This document shows, piece after piece, positions 47,541 to 59,016 of a stretch of DNA of 64,000 bases. The translations under genes were made by a program, and so were the position numbers. The notes under the pieces were generated by a model, which had not been told where the DNA came from, made no database searches, and saw only the letters and a program-made list of their open reading frames with translations. Source of the DNA: Paragordius varius (taxonomy: Eukaryota > Nematomorpha); NCBI GenBank assembly GCA_964247055.1, contig OZ176053.1:7564001-7628000 (forward strand), written 5' to 3'. The first letter of the stretch is position 1, and every line of letters starts with the position of its first letter.

Positions 47541-50500
47541 ACAACTGATAATAAAAGATTAAACACTCAATTTATTTTTTCTTGTTTCTACGGATCAAAC
47601 CATTGCCTCAGATATTTGAACGGATTAAAGTTTAAACAATATTAAAAGCCAAACTTGGTTGCCATAGCCGCTTGATTTTTTTTAAAAACCACCATATATA
47701 AATTAAATTTGGTGGTGAACAAATTTAAAGAATAAGATGAGATAATAAAAATATTCAGCAACCAAAACACATAATAAAATACGCTAAAACAGAATTTTGA
47801 TTTAAAAGCATATTATAAGTTTTTTTTTGAAAATACCAATAATATATATTAAATTTTATGAGCGCATTCTTGAGTTTTGTGTTTTTAAAATTTACAAGCC
47901 GATTTTAACGTGGTTTTAAATGGATACTTTGGATTGTTTTGGTTAAATCGTATATATTATGAAGCAATAAGCTTCTATTAAAACATACAACTATAATGTT
48001 GGGATTTTCAAGCGAGTTATTATGAAAGGTGATAAATGATTCGTGCTTACAAAAACAACGATATAAATCTGGGTATGTTTATGAGTTCAAATTTAGTGAA
48101 CTTGTTTTGTTTAAAAATTTTATGTAAATATCTTTCAAAAATTGGAAATCATTACACATTGCACAAGGTGTTAACAGCCACCTGTAAGACAAGTATGTGC
48201 TCAATATTTTAAAAAATTAAAATTATTACATATAATTATTTCATTATTTTACAATTATTAGATTTATTCGTTTTTTGAGGGCAGTAAAGATTATACCCGG
48301 GCTGCAAAATCTTAGTTTCTCAAGCAGGGAAACCGACGACTCCTCTAAACAAAGATTTGATGTCATATGCTTCCTAAAATCCTTATTTATTACATGATTT
48401 TTGAAAAATTAGATAATAATAAGTTATTGAATCGTGGAATAAAATAAAATTACACCTTTCATTACATTCTAAAACAAGAGCATATGATTTTAGGTTTAAA
48501 ATCATATCTTATACATATACAAATTTTATAAATTCGTAAATAAAATTTTTCCATATATATATATTAATATTAAATAAAAGTTCACCGAATAAAATCCAAA
48601 TATATTTTATCGATATAATCATTCTCGCCTCGGGGATAAAATTTGCACCATATCGAATAATTAGTCAATCCTTCTATATTTACACAAATCTATCAAGATA
48701 AATTTGAATACTAATTCGTATATTGTGTATCGAAAATCATTGATTGTTTAAATAATTTCATATGTCTAACATTTATATATAACCCTGATACCAAAAAGCA
48801 TCGCATCCCGATTATGTCATGATAAATACATTTTATGCAGTTCTAAACAAATGGCAACTTTAAAAGGGTTGCTAATCATGTGTAACATGTAACAGTGGAT
48901 ATTTTTACGCATACAATCAAATCATATTTGACAATTACAAAATAGCGCCTCATTATCATACCTAGTTTGCGGTTTTTTACTGATATTGATCTTTGAAACA
49001 CCCATATGTAATGAATGAATTGATGTGTGTGTTTTTATAAACCGAAATGAAATAATTTTGAATTACCCTTCGCATAACATCTACTTATGGGGGGTTAGTG
49101 ATAGAATAGTCAAACTGCAAAATGCATGTTTATTTATCATGGCATCAAATCCCAAACTGTGTAATTTTTCTAACATTTCTTTGACAGGTGAGTATTATAG
49201 CTTTCACAGAGAATAACATAATTTAGGTTATTACAATTTGCCGGCGTTTCGTATCTATTAGAAATGAATTGCTATCCAGTCATTTTTTCAAATTTTAATA
49301 GAGTTTAATGATTTTTCTAATTCTGAGTGTTCATGCATTGTTTCCTAATAAGTCTTAAACTTATAAAATTTTCGAATTTTTTCATAAATTAACCCATTTT
49401 TTTGATGATTTAATATTTTTTGCAGTAACCTCAAAATGATGTTAAATACATTGTATCTTTTAGCTGTATTTTTATCTTTATATTTTGATCTTAGGGCTTT
49501 TGTCCTCATTAAAGGTTCTAACCAAAAGTATAAAATCAGTTATTTGACGCATTTTCGTTCTTTATTATTACATTTATATGTATTCTCAAATTTACGGTTT
49601 AAAACCCATTTTTTAGTATAACTTAAAGTTCCCAAAAGATAAAATAGAAATATCCCAATACACTAAGTACATACAATATAGATAATAATAATACATTGAT
49701 AGTTTTTCATTAATTGCTGCCAAATAGCATTTCCAGTAGAAACATTATTGGTTTATAGGTGGAGCATATAAAAAAATTTGCCTTTTCTTGCTCTTAGTCA
49801 ATAATATAATTTTTGATGTGAATGCTATCTGGAACTTTTAGATGAAAAACTAACAATATTCGTTCCTTAACATCTATAAAGGTAAATGAAAATAGCTCCA
49901 GATTGTCAAACAAAATCTAATGTGTTATTATGTCATTTGCTGGTCAATTTATTTCATAAATAAACATTAGTAAATTAAATTATAGGCTACGCCTGAAAAA
50001 ATTAAACATATATTTGTTTTTATATGTTATTTGCCAATTGTCTCCAGCTATTATATATTAAAATGTAACCATATAAAAGGACAGAATCGATGGCTAAAAG
50101 GCTGATGTCTGCTCATTAATATTATTATGGTTACACATGCTATGTTTTATTAAATTTTTTATGTTTTATTCATTAAAATATATATTAATAGTAAGTTGAA
50201 TAGTATGATAAAATAATAATATACTTTCTTACACCATATAAAATGGTAGTGCTTTAAATTTAAAAATCTACAAAAGTTATACAAAATTAATTTTAATAAA
50301 AGTTGTAATAGAAAGGATACAAAAATGAAGCCACTGACTTTTATATTGAACCAAAATTTATAAATATTTATGGTCACACAAGATACTTTTTACAGAATAA
50401 TTGCTCAAATAAATTATACGAAAACGCTTTAACAATTTTAACATTCATATAAAATTAGATTTGCAAATGGGCCACTTAAACTGTAAATTGGAATATAAGT

Positions 50501-51600
50501 TTAAAAGTTTTAATACTTGTTATAGAACGAAAATAGGCTTGAATTTGCTAAAAATAATTTTATACAGTCAGATATAGATGTACATATATATCATTGTCAT
50601 TCCTCATCAAAAAATTTATAACAACGATCGATAAATTATGCGAAAAAGTAATTTAGATAAAAGTAGTATATAGGTGTTTTTAGGTGTAAAATAATTTTTT
50701 TTATATCTAATACTTAAGCAAACCAAAAAAATACGGTTTGATATCCAAAATTGTATAATATGTTTATTCTTGCTTTAATCCATTTTAACTCTCCTTCATA
50801 AATATGTATAAAAATATCATTCCTTCCAGATATTTCTATATATTTTATTTATTTATATACTACCATTCAGTATACCATCTCATCATTATATTACAGTAGA
50901 TTTGAATTTTTCGTCTCGGATCTTTTAGATAGCAGCAGAAATTTGGCATGTATATATATATATATATATATATATGATACGTGTCATACATTATTTATGT
51001 GCTATTGATTAGCTTCGTGTGCTAATGGAAATATTGTTTTAGTTTTGTTAATGTAAGTCCCTTCTTTTTTGTTCATCGAGAGAGATATAGAGAGGTGTCC
51101 CATTTTTTTCAAAGCTCTCTAACTCTATATATATAGGAATAGCTTAAGTCAATTTCATTTTATTTCATGCTATGAACTAATTATTACTGCATAAATCATC
51201 TTATCATAGTAATGAAGTATGGTGTTTTGTGCGACCTTCAAATTTTTTAGTCAAGATATGCCGGATGTGTATTTCATTAAAATAATGGGTTTTGTTTTTT
51301 AGTACAGTCAAATTACACTAATATTTAAAGTGTTTTAAAAGCAACATGGCTCTGCTAAATTTAAAGTGTGAACCAGAATTAATATAATATGGCAGTTTTT
51401 TTAATAACTTGATGTTTTTCGCACCTCAAACATATAAAATGGATTTAATGGTTAACCACAACAATGTTAGATTCATACATGCATATAAATCAATAAATTT
51501 TGTATTAAACGATCTGTAAATTGTCCTTAACCCGTATTATGATAATCGAATATACCAAACATTTTGTTTTTAGGTTTGTATACTTATAATTGCCAAGAAT
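47541..51600. other. Gene-free AT-rich spacer
   Basis: No gene assigned. A short frame at 49436-49621 begins with a hydrophobic stretch (MMLNTLYLLAVFLSLYF) but has no other support. A GC-richer scrap at 48285-48345 (ACCCGGGCTGCAAAATC) may be a transposon fragment. (TA)n at 50948-50976. Confidence 0.4.
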
Positions 51601-51602
51601 AT

Positions 51603-51743
51603 TATTAAAAAAATTAAGCTGAAATGCGTACAAATATAAAAAATATATATTTTAATTTTCGACTTTTATAGTAAAGTCTTTTGATAAAGACTTTACTATA
51701 AAAGTCTTATATTTGTACGCATTTCAGCTTAATTTTTTTAATA
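51603..51743. repeat. Nested hairpin element
   Basis: The outer arms are inverted (TTAAGCTGAAATGCGTACAA versus TTGTACGCATTTCAGCTTAA). Inside is a near-perfect hairpin, GACTTTTATAGTAAAGTCTT against AAGACTTTACTATAAAAGTC, around a few bases. Non-coding, a foldback MITE. Just downstream (51765-51845) a block of about 38 bases containing AATTCTAATGCCAAGAATAT is directly duplicated. Confidence 0.7.
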
Positions 51744-51949
51744 AATTTTATAAATACAATGCGTAATTCTCACAATTCTAATGCCAAGAATATATTATGT
51801 TTACAATTCACAATTCTAATGCCAAGAATATATTATGTTTACAATTTCGTTCAGATATAGTTAAACTGATTTATCTTCAAAGTACCGAGCACCGTTACCT
51901 TATGATCCATGCATCTTACAATATTTTATTTAGAGTTTTAAAATTGTTT

Positions 51950-52015
51950 AGAAGTTTTTAGAATGGTTAAGGCGTTTATTAAAGCATGACGGTTCAAATT
52001 CCACCCTTTTTCTAT
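51950..52015 (+). repeat. Decayed tRNA-like sequence or SINE head
   Basis: An A-box-like GAATGGTTAAGGCG (51961-51974, as in Ser/Leu tRNAs) and a B box GGTTCAAATTCC (51991-52002) are spaced closer than in a full tRNA. There is no paired acceptor stem. It is followed at 52090-52260 by hAT-like text (CAGTGGTATTCATTGAAGGG). Not functional. Confidence 0.45.
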
Positions 52016-53005
52016 AATGCCCGAAGTCATAATTAAAATTTTTCAATTAAAATTCATATTTTAATTTAAAACAAGGGAAAGACTCTAAAGCAGTGGTATT
52101 CATTGAAGGGCCAAAAAAATATTTTTCTCGTCTCAACGGCCGTGCATTATATACCGATAAATATTTTGCTGTTTGACACCTATAAAAATATTAATATAAC
52201 AATAGTACATTAAAAAAATTTCTCAGGGCCATAAAAGGCACTTTTAAGACCGCAACCGTTACTTTAATGAACATGTACAAATTTAACAGCGAAAGAAAAA
52301 TAATAACCACAGAAATACTAATTTTAGCATTATTTCATAATTATTGTGATTAAAATGAATTGAAAAAAAGTATCATTTTATTATTTACGAGTATAGTTTA
52401 AAATTAAATGTTAGAATGATGTGATAAAGCCAAAAATTATTCTAATCGATATCTAGGCTATGACCAGCAGTGTGAATGAATAAATGCCGCACATTTTTTC
52501 AAATAAATTTTTACAAAATATTTTATAAACGTTTTTTATGTATCCGAATTCAGCGCTGGATTAGAGATCAGGCGGCAGGCTCATTTCTTGACGTCCCTCT
52601 TTGAAACAAAAATTTTAAAAACTCTTTTGTATTTCCGAGATTAAATTCAAAAATCTGAAAATTCCAACACCTTATGGCTAACCTAACAATTCCAATTTCC
52701 AAATTTATATGCGTATATCTTACAGTAACATACCTATTTTTGGATTTCGGTTTTTAAATGGCTAAAATGTGATTAATTCACATCTGTTGGTATGTTAATT
52801 TTATATTTAAATGAGATTGTTAGGTAAAAATATAGTAGGACCACCAATTTGCAATGGAATATCATGTTAACAATAATTTTAATGCAACTAATAAAAATGA
52901 AATATGTAATACATATCAAGAGACATGTAAATTATATGACTCCTTTTAACCAATCAAAATATCGAAATGACTAAGAATAGCTCTTTTTAACACAATATTA
53001 ATATA
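52016..53005. other. Gene-free spacer with hAT-like fragment
   Basis: Apart from the hAT-like stretch near its start (AGCAGTGGTATTC, GGGCC motifs), I see nothing that can be supported. Confidence 0.4.
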
Positions 53006-53196
53006 TGGTATGAGTAAGTATACATGCTAGAAAGATTAATTATTGACAAATAGTATATACAACAAAGGGCAGTATTATTGGCTTATAGTTATTTTTTCAC
53101 TTTTTAATATTATTAGCCAATAATACTGCCCTTTGTTGTATATACTATTTGGCAATAATTAATAACTTTCTAGCAATGTAAACTTACTCATACTGT
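53006..53196. mobile_element. Palindromic MITE downstream of DCP1
   Basis: Arms of about 80 bases face each other with few mismatches: GTATGAGTAAGT, CATGCTAGAAAG and TATACAACAAAGGGCAGTAT on the left, their complements on the right. The spacer is about 30 bases. Non-coding. It lies about 400 bases beyond the DCP1 stop. Confidence 0.75.
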
Positions 53197-53599
53197 AAAT
53201 AAAATGTAAAGTGTATGGATGAGATCTGTTTTATTGCAAACATTCAGCCCTAATGTACAATAAAATGGTTATGCAATTTAATATTATAAATAGTAGAAAA
53301 TTGTTTGACTATTAAACAGTCTCAAATCATGAATATTTAATTAACAAAATAACTAAATTATTTAATATAATACTATTTAAAAATTGGGGGTTTTTTATAT
53401 TTTAATTGTGGTGTACAATAAATGCCATAAACACAATTAAAACATATAATAATAGACGATAAAATAAAATTTTTGTTGCAATAAATAAGCCAAATAAAAT
53501 AAGAGATAGGTGGTTTTAATTTTAATACAATATACATGAGAATTGTTTTATGAATTATGTACAGGTGAAATCCTATATAACCCGAATTCGTTTAATATA

Positions 53600-54526
53600 T
53601 TAAGTCGTACCATTCGTTAATTTTGTAGTTAAAGCTGTACCTTGTAGCATGAAAGTTTGATAAATTTTCTCAAAAAACTCTTTGTCGTTTTGAATCAATG
53701 AAATTAGGGTATCTTTAAATTTTTCTTTTCCGTAATCAGGTGTTGATTCTGTTATCGTAAGGTGGGAGGTAGATGATTTCGTAGTTTTACGAACGGAAGA
53801 TGGTGGAGACAAGTTGGAATGTTTATTTTGATCTTCGATTCCATTTTGAAGTTTTGAATGTTGTTTATTACCGTTTAAACTATCACCGGAAAAGCCATTT
53901 TCAACCGGAGGCTGGGGTGTTTGATTGAGTATATTCATGATTGGTTTTAATGTTAAGGATGGTTTAAATAAGGATTGCCCATTTTTTGTTGTATCGAAAA
54001 AATTGGTAAAAAATTTTTCGGTTATATTTATCACAGATGTTGAATTATTTGGAAGGGTTATGGAATCATTAACGCAATTATCCGGCTGCATTAGGTGCTC
54101 TAATTTGATTGAATCTTTGGCATTTAAACTTTTTTTGCGAGATTCCTCAGTAAGCATTTGTAGAAGTAAGTATATGCATTGACAATCCTTTGCATTTGAA
54201 AACCAAATACCATAGATTTCAGGTTGTTTGCCTTTTTCGAGTGATGGCACTTTATAAAAGATATATGGCTCTTTTAGTTCAAATTCAATGTCTAACGTTA
54301 AGGGTTGAATTAAATTCTTTATTTTTAGCCTGTTTAAAATAAATAATCCAGTATCGGGGTCATTATTGCGTTTATATAAAAATAAAACTCCTTTAATATC
54401 ATTTTCCAACCATGACCCATTATAAAATTTATAATGAGCAACATTTTTAGCAGACTGTATCATAGAGGCAGCATATTGATCTTCTTGTTTAATAACTGAC
54501 AAATTTATAGCGTTTGTGTCCACCAT
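53600..54526 (-). CDS. DCP1: DCP1, mRNA-decapping enzyme subunit 1
   Basis: Activator of the Dcp2 decapping enzyme in cytoplasmic 5'-3' mRNA decay (P-bodies). The 308-aa frame is open and uninterrupted by introns, starting at the ATG at 54526; a TTG codon precedes it. The N-terminal EVH1-like domain (about residues 1-130) shows the family pattern: SMIQSAKNVAHYKF, LENDIKGVLFLYKR, GLFILNRLKIKNLIQPL, LKEPYIFYKVP and IYGIWFSNAKDC. The middle is low-complexity (Asn/Ser/Pro). The C-terminal trimerisation helix is present: FKDTLISLIQNDKEFFEKIY (about 268-287). It is shorter than human DCP1A (about 580 aa) because the linker is short. Transcribed away from the repeats at 54.7 kb. Whether it is a retained single-exon gene or an intact retrocopy cannot be told from the window, but the clean frame suggests function. 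Confidence 0.95.
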   Translation of the reverse strand: MVDTNAINLSVIKQEDQYAASMIQSAKNVAHYKFYNGSWLENDIKGVLFLYKRNNDPDTGLFILNRLKIKNLIQPLTLDIEFELKEPYIFYKVPSLEKGKQPEIYGIWFSNAKDCQCIYLLLQMLTEESRKKSLNAKDSIKLEHLMQPDNCVNDSITLPNNSTSVINITEKFFTNFFDTTKNGQSLFKPSLTLKPIMNILNQTPQPPVENGFSGDSLNGNKQHSKLQNGIEDQNKHSNLSPPSSVRKTTKSSTSHLTITESTPDYGKEKFKDTLISLIQNDKEFFEKIYQTFMLQGTALTTKLTNGTT

Positions 54527-54689
54527 CAATATTTGAAAGCTACACGAATAATATTTTTTTCATCGCCAAAAAGAAATAAATCTGAAAAATATGAAAGCAT
54601 AATGCACATAAACAGTTGTATAAAATTAAATAAGAAGAGAATTATTTCTTTTGGTATATATTTATGCGTCCAAAATGGGGAGTATAGAA

Positions 54690-56330
54690 AATATTATCTG
54701 TACATATATATATATATATATATAGATATAGATAATATATATTGATATAAAAAATTTCAAGATTCTCAGGATGCTTTTGGTTTTGGCCCTTACAATAGAT
54801 TTAAGAAAATTTATTTGTGGTAAACGCTCAAATCAGAAATGCGCTCTTTTTCCTAATATTTTGTTAAAACCCAAATGTTTTATTCGAAAAATATCGATAT
54901 ATATATATATACTATAGCAAACAATATTTTTAAGAAATTTTAGATGTGGGTTCCACCCAATTTTTTTGCCTCTCAAAAATTAACTTTTTCGAAAAACGCG
55001 AAAATCTGAGTTTTCGCAATTAAATTTTTAATAAATATTTTTGCCCATACTTAATTCAATTGATTTTTACAAAAACTTTGTTAAAGCGAGGCATGATAAA
55101 AACAAAAAATTTAAGGTTGTAGCTCCTTTTCTTCGGGTTTCTAAGATATTGAAAAATACCTTTTCTATATAACGAACATTCTGAACATTTCTAATTTCAG
55201 AATTTTAATTTAAAGGTTTGTTTATTTTTTTGGTGTTTTTTTATAAATAAAAACACAATATTCCTTTAATATAAATACGAACGTATTAAATTAGGGTATC
55301 TAAATACACCAAATTAAAAATTAAAATTTGTAAAAAACTACTGAAGAAAATGGTTCCAATTTAAATTTATGCTTCTATCCCAATAAAAATTATATAAATA
55401 AGTCAATATATCTAAATAAAATTTAATTTTGAAAAAAAAGTTCCATGTCAGACTACTTCGATGCCATTTTTATTTTACATATTTGCAAAATATAGTCTTC
55501 ATTTAATTTTTAAGGTAAAATAAAGCTAATTTTTATTTAAACATTTAACATTGATAGAAATGGAAGCGGTTATTTTGTATTATCTTTCAATTTTATCATT
55601 GCACACATGTCACGTTGACTAAATTTTTATCTTTCGGTTTTAGCTTAAAATAAGTATTATCAAGTATTAATATTGAATAAAATATTTTATATATTTTGGT
55701 TTATTAATCTTATATAAGTGCATAATTTTGCCATAGTTTCGATTCCTTCCATATTTTTTAAAAAATTTAGTTTTATACAGGCCTGGGGCATTTAACTACC
55801 CCAATTTGAATCAAAGGACTAAAATGAATGTGTTGTATCCAAGTGTTAATCAATATTTTGAGGTGATAATATGTTTGGCATTATAATTTCATAAAAAGCC
55901 GTTATTATAATATCTTACAGCGTCAGCCGTTTCCATCAATATGAAGTAGGCTTTAACAAAATTTTGCTAAAAATATTTTTGAAAAAAGTATGCATTTTTT
56001 AAATAACAATTTAAGTTGATATAATAATTCCTACACTTTTCCATTTAACGAGAATTATCCCTTTTTAAAAGGGCAAAAAAATGTGCTTTCGGAGCCCTAT
56101 CTAAAATAAATATAAAAATTTTGGTTTTTATATGTAATTGTTATTATATTTTAATAGAGAATTTTAATTTCATCTAAAAAATTAATTAATCAAAATGTGC
56201 GCAAATTGTGCAATGTTCAGATACTTACAACAAAAATGTAGATATCTTTCTTATATTACTCATAAGGGCCAAAAAGCTTGATGTTCATTTTTCTATCAGA
56301 ATGCATAAATATATATATATTCTGTCAGGA
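54690..56330. repeat. Inverted-repeat element related to the one at 28.5-32.1 kb
   Basis: The left arm starts beside a (TA)n run (54702-54724) with TTTTGGTTTTGGCCCTTAC (about 54775) and TTTTAGATGTGGGTTCC (about 54940). The right arm (about 55880-56330) carries these in inverted, diverged form and ends TTTCTATCAGAATGCAT. The core is a copy of the MITE at 32115-32665 (here about 55285-55815). No transposase reading frame. Confidence 0.6.
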
Positions 56331-56597
56331 TATATATAGCCCACAATTTTGGACTTTAATATATTTCTTATCTGTTAGTTTTTTAGCCATAAAAGGCCCA
56401 AAAAATATTTGGGCTAAAAATTTCAGATGAGTTTTTTGCCAAAATTTTTTTTTAATTTTATATAAAAAGCCTAAAAGGCCATAGAATGCTCGTTTTTTTG
56501 GCCCTCTCATATTACCCCGAATAATGAAATGTTTTTATTGCAAATACATTGTAAATATTTATTTTTTATTGGTTCTGTCTCATTACGGGCTCTAAAA

Positions 56598-57097
56598 TTT
56601 ACCATTTACTTTTCAAGATTGTCCTTGGACACTTCAAATTGGTCCTTCAACTTTTCAATCGGTCCTTTTCATTTTAACCAATTTTGCATGTATTTTATTA
56701 TTTTTAACCTAATTTCTCGATATCTTATATTTCTTTAAAATTAATAATTTTTTTAAAGGCCATTTGTTTCCAACTAATTTTTACCAATTCAACAATATTA
56801 TTTCTAAATTTTTTCCGCAAAAAACTGTAATTAATAATCAGAAAATTTATATTTTATTCAAAATACATGTTAAAATCTTATTAACATTAATATATCTAAT
56901 AAGAATTTATTAAAGATGTACGGTTTCTGGAGAATAGGTTAGAAATAATAAAATATATAAATGATACACGGTTCGATTAATAAATAAAAACAGAGTAAAA
57001 AGGTTGAAAGACCAACCTAAATGTTCAAGAACCAACTTGAAATGTTCAAAGACCCTTTTGTAGTGTCAAGGACACTCTTGAAGTGCAAATGGTATAT
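56598..57097. repeat. Foldback element with iterated arms, copy 3 (diverged)
   Basis: The left arm begins TTTACCATTTACTTTTCAAG and continues with units such as TTGGTCCTTCAACTTTTCAA. The right arm has the inverted units GACCAACCTAAATGTTCAAG and ends CTTGAAGTGCAAATGGTATA. Termini and unit design match the copies at 39131 and 61181, but the units are diverged (GGTCCTT instead of GGGTGAA). Confidence 0.6.
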
Positions 57098-57960
57098 CCA
57101 AAAACCTGAATGTTTGTGGTAGAAATATATAACTATAAAAGATTGAACCTTACGTAATTAATCTTTTAGTTGTTGGATTATTATTTTATCCACCACTGAT
57201 CTGTATGGCTAAAAATTTTTTAACATTACCAAAGAATAAAATTAAAGTCTTTTAATAATTTGCAAAGAATATCTACGTTAAGGTTGAAATAGCAAGATTT
57301 TTGATTATTATAAAAATGCTCTAGAATTCACCAGGAATTACATTTTTTTCAATTTCATGGAGGGATAATTAAACTCATTGGTTGGTTTGTGATGAACGTC
57401 TTCAAAAACAAACGTTACATGCTCTTAAAAAAATGGTTTAATAATATTTTAAACTTGCTCCAAAATAATTTCATTATTCGCAGATTGTGAACTCACTAAT
57501 TAAAATTATTTATTAATGAATAAACAATTGCTTATTGGAGGTCAACTTTATCCCTTTCTTAAGTTATTTGAGTGAATCAAGTCATTTTAAAATAAAATAA
57601 CGGCGTTTGACTTTAAATATAAATGAACAAAATGCCATTGTTCAATATATAATTTGGAAAAGTCATCGTAGATAAAAGTTTAAGAATATTAAAACTCTTT
57701 TTATAAGTTTTTGACTCATACTTTAATGATTTTACCATCTCATAATTGGAAAAAATTTAAAAACACTTTTATAATATACAGTTTTGTGTCATTTTTTGAT
57801 TAAACGGTCAATAAAACTTAGATCGTTTTTAGAATCGTTTGCTCACAACTAACAATGATCATTAAGAAATTATACAGTGCCGGGGCTGCTCCAAAAACAG
57901 GCATTCTCCTAAAGCGATTTAATTTAAATATAAATCATTTAAGTTATTTTAGATTTTTAT
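57098..57960. other. Gene-free AT-rich spacer
   Basis: No gene or recognisable repeat. Confidence 0.45.
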
Positions 57961-57979
57961 AGAGCGTAAATCTCGGGCG

Positions 57980-58552
57980 CTACGCAGCACGAGGAAGTCC
58001 TTCGGACTTCTGGAGGGGGGGGGGCTATTTGAAATAAGGGACAATAAAATGATCCACCTATGTGGATTACTTCGAAACATTATTTAAATATGATTTTATA
58101 GGAATTTTAAAACGGTCCATTCATACTAATATATTGTTTACTTGGGGGAAAGATAGATTTAAAAAATTATTTTTGTGGATTTTGTTTTTTGAAAAAAATG
58201 GCATTTTACGGGGAAAGCGGGAAAGAGGGCCTAAATCAAAAAAGTGAGTCGACTATGTTCGGCGCGATCAAAAACAAATAAACAAAAATTATATTTGAAA
58301 TTGAATGGTTTAACACGTTCTCCGGAAAATTGTCTCAAAGACACGATTTTTGTGGACTTCTGTTTTAAAAAAAACCGTTTTTCACACGGGGTGGGCCCGA
58401 ACTGGGGGCCTATTTCAAAAAAAGCGCGAATCTATTGTCGGGGCATTCTTTAATGATTATATTTTTTCGAAGTTTGGATTTAAATGGGTCTACCGGTTTT
58501 CCGGTACCAGATCACAAAGCCAGCATTTTCCATTTTTATAAATATATAGATG
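57980..58552 (+). repeat. R1 dispersed repeat, most complete single copy
   Basis: It starts CTCGGGCGCTACGCAGCACG, then the hairpin GAAGTCCTTCGGACTTC, a G10 tract, a body shared with 7908-8455 (reverse) and 22960-23345 (TGGCATTTTACGGGG, GTTCGGCGCGATC, TTCTCCGGAAAATTGTCTC, GGGGTGGGCCCGAACTGGGG, ACCGGTTTTCCGGTACC) and an end at CCATTTTTATAAATATATAG. Short frames inside recur between copies, but this only reflects shared DNA. Confidence 0.8.
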
Positions 58553-59016
58553 ATTATTGAGTTTTTATTAGATATTTTTAAAATAGATATGGACAAATAT
58601 TGATAAACAGCTGTTTAGCGCATTTTAATTTTTCCCATAATTAGCTCAAGACGCTTAAACTCCAAATTTTTTCGGGTTAAAAATTGAGTCTCTAATTATA
58701 TACAAACAGTTATTAATTATGAAAAAGTTAAGCAAACAAAATATTAGATGTGAAGTGAAGTATGTTAATCATAAACTATAATATATATCCCATACTTTAT
58801 TTTAAAAACAGTTTTTTATTCAGATATGACAATGTCTAAAACTATTTTAAATAATAATTATGAATTACAAGATAAAAAATGTGTTATATATTTGCATTTA
58901 TTAGCTATCACTGATCGGACATAAAACAGATTATATAAATATTTTAAATATAGTTTTTGCATAAATAGAATTTGCATTGACTAAAAATTGGCACCGGGAA
59001 TCATTACCGAACATAT
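58553..59016. other. Spacer 3' of the bHLH gene
   Basis: Probably holds the bHLH 3' UTR; no other feature supported. Confidence 0.45.

Noticed and set aside
49436-49621. Small secreted peptide
   Set aside because: A hydrophobic start is common by chance in T-rich DNA; the remainder is low-complexity and has no cleavage or processing sites.
58003-58022. Rho-independent terminator-like hairpin followed by a homopolymer
   Set aside because: The tract is G, not T, the context is eukaryotic, and the structure recurs as the end of a dispersed repeat.
58140-58541. Overlapping frames recurring at 23129-23384
   Set aside because: They recur only because both are R1 copies; the frames are not conserved in length and have no known domain.
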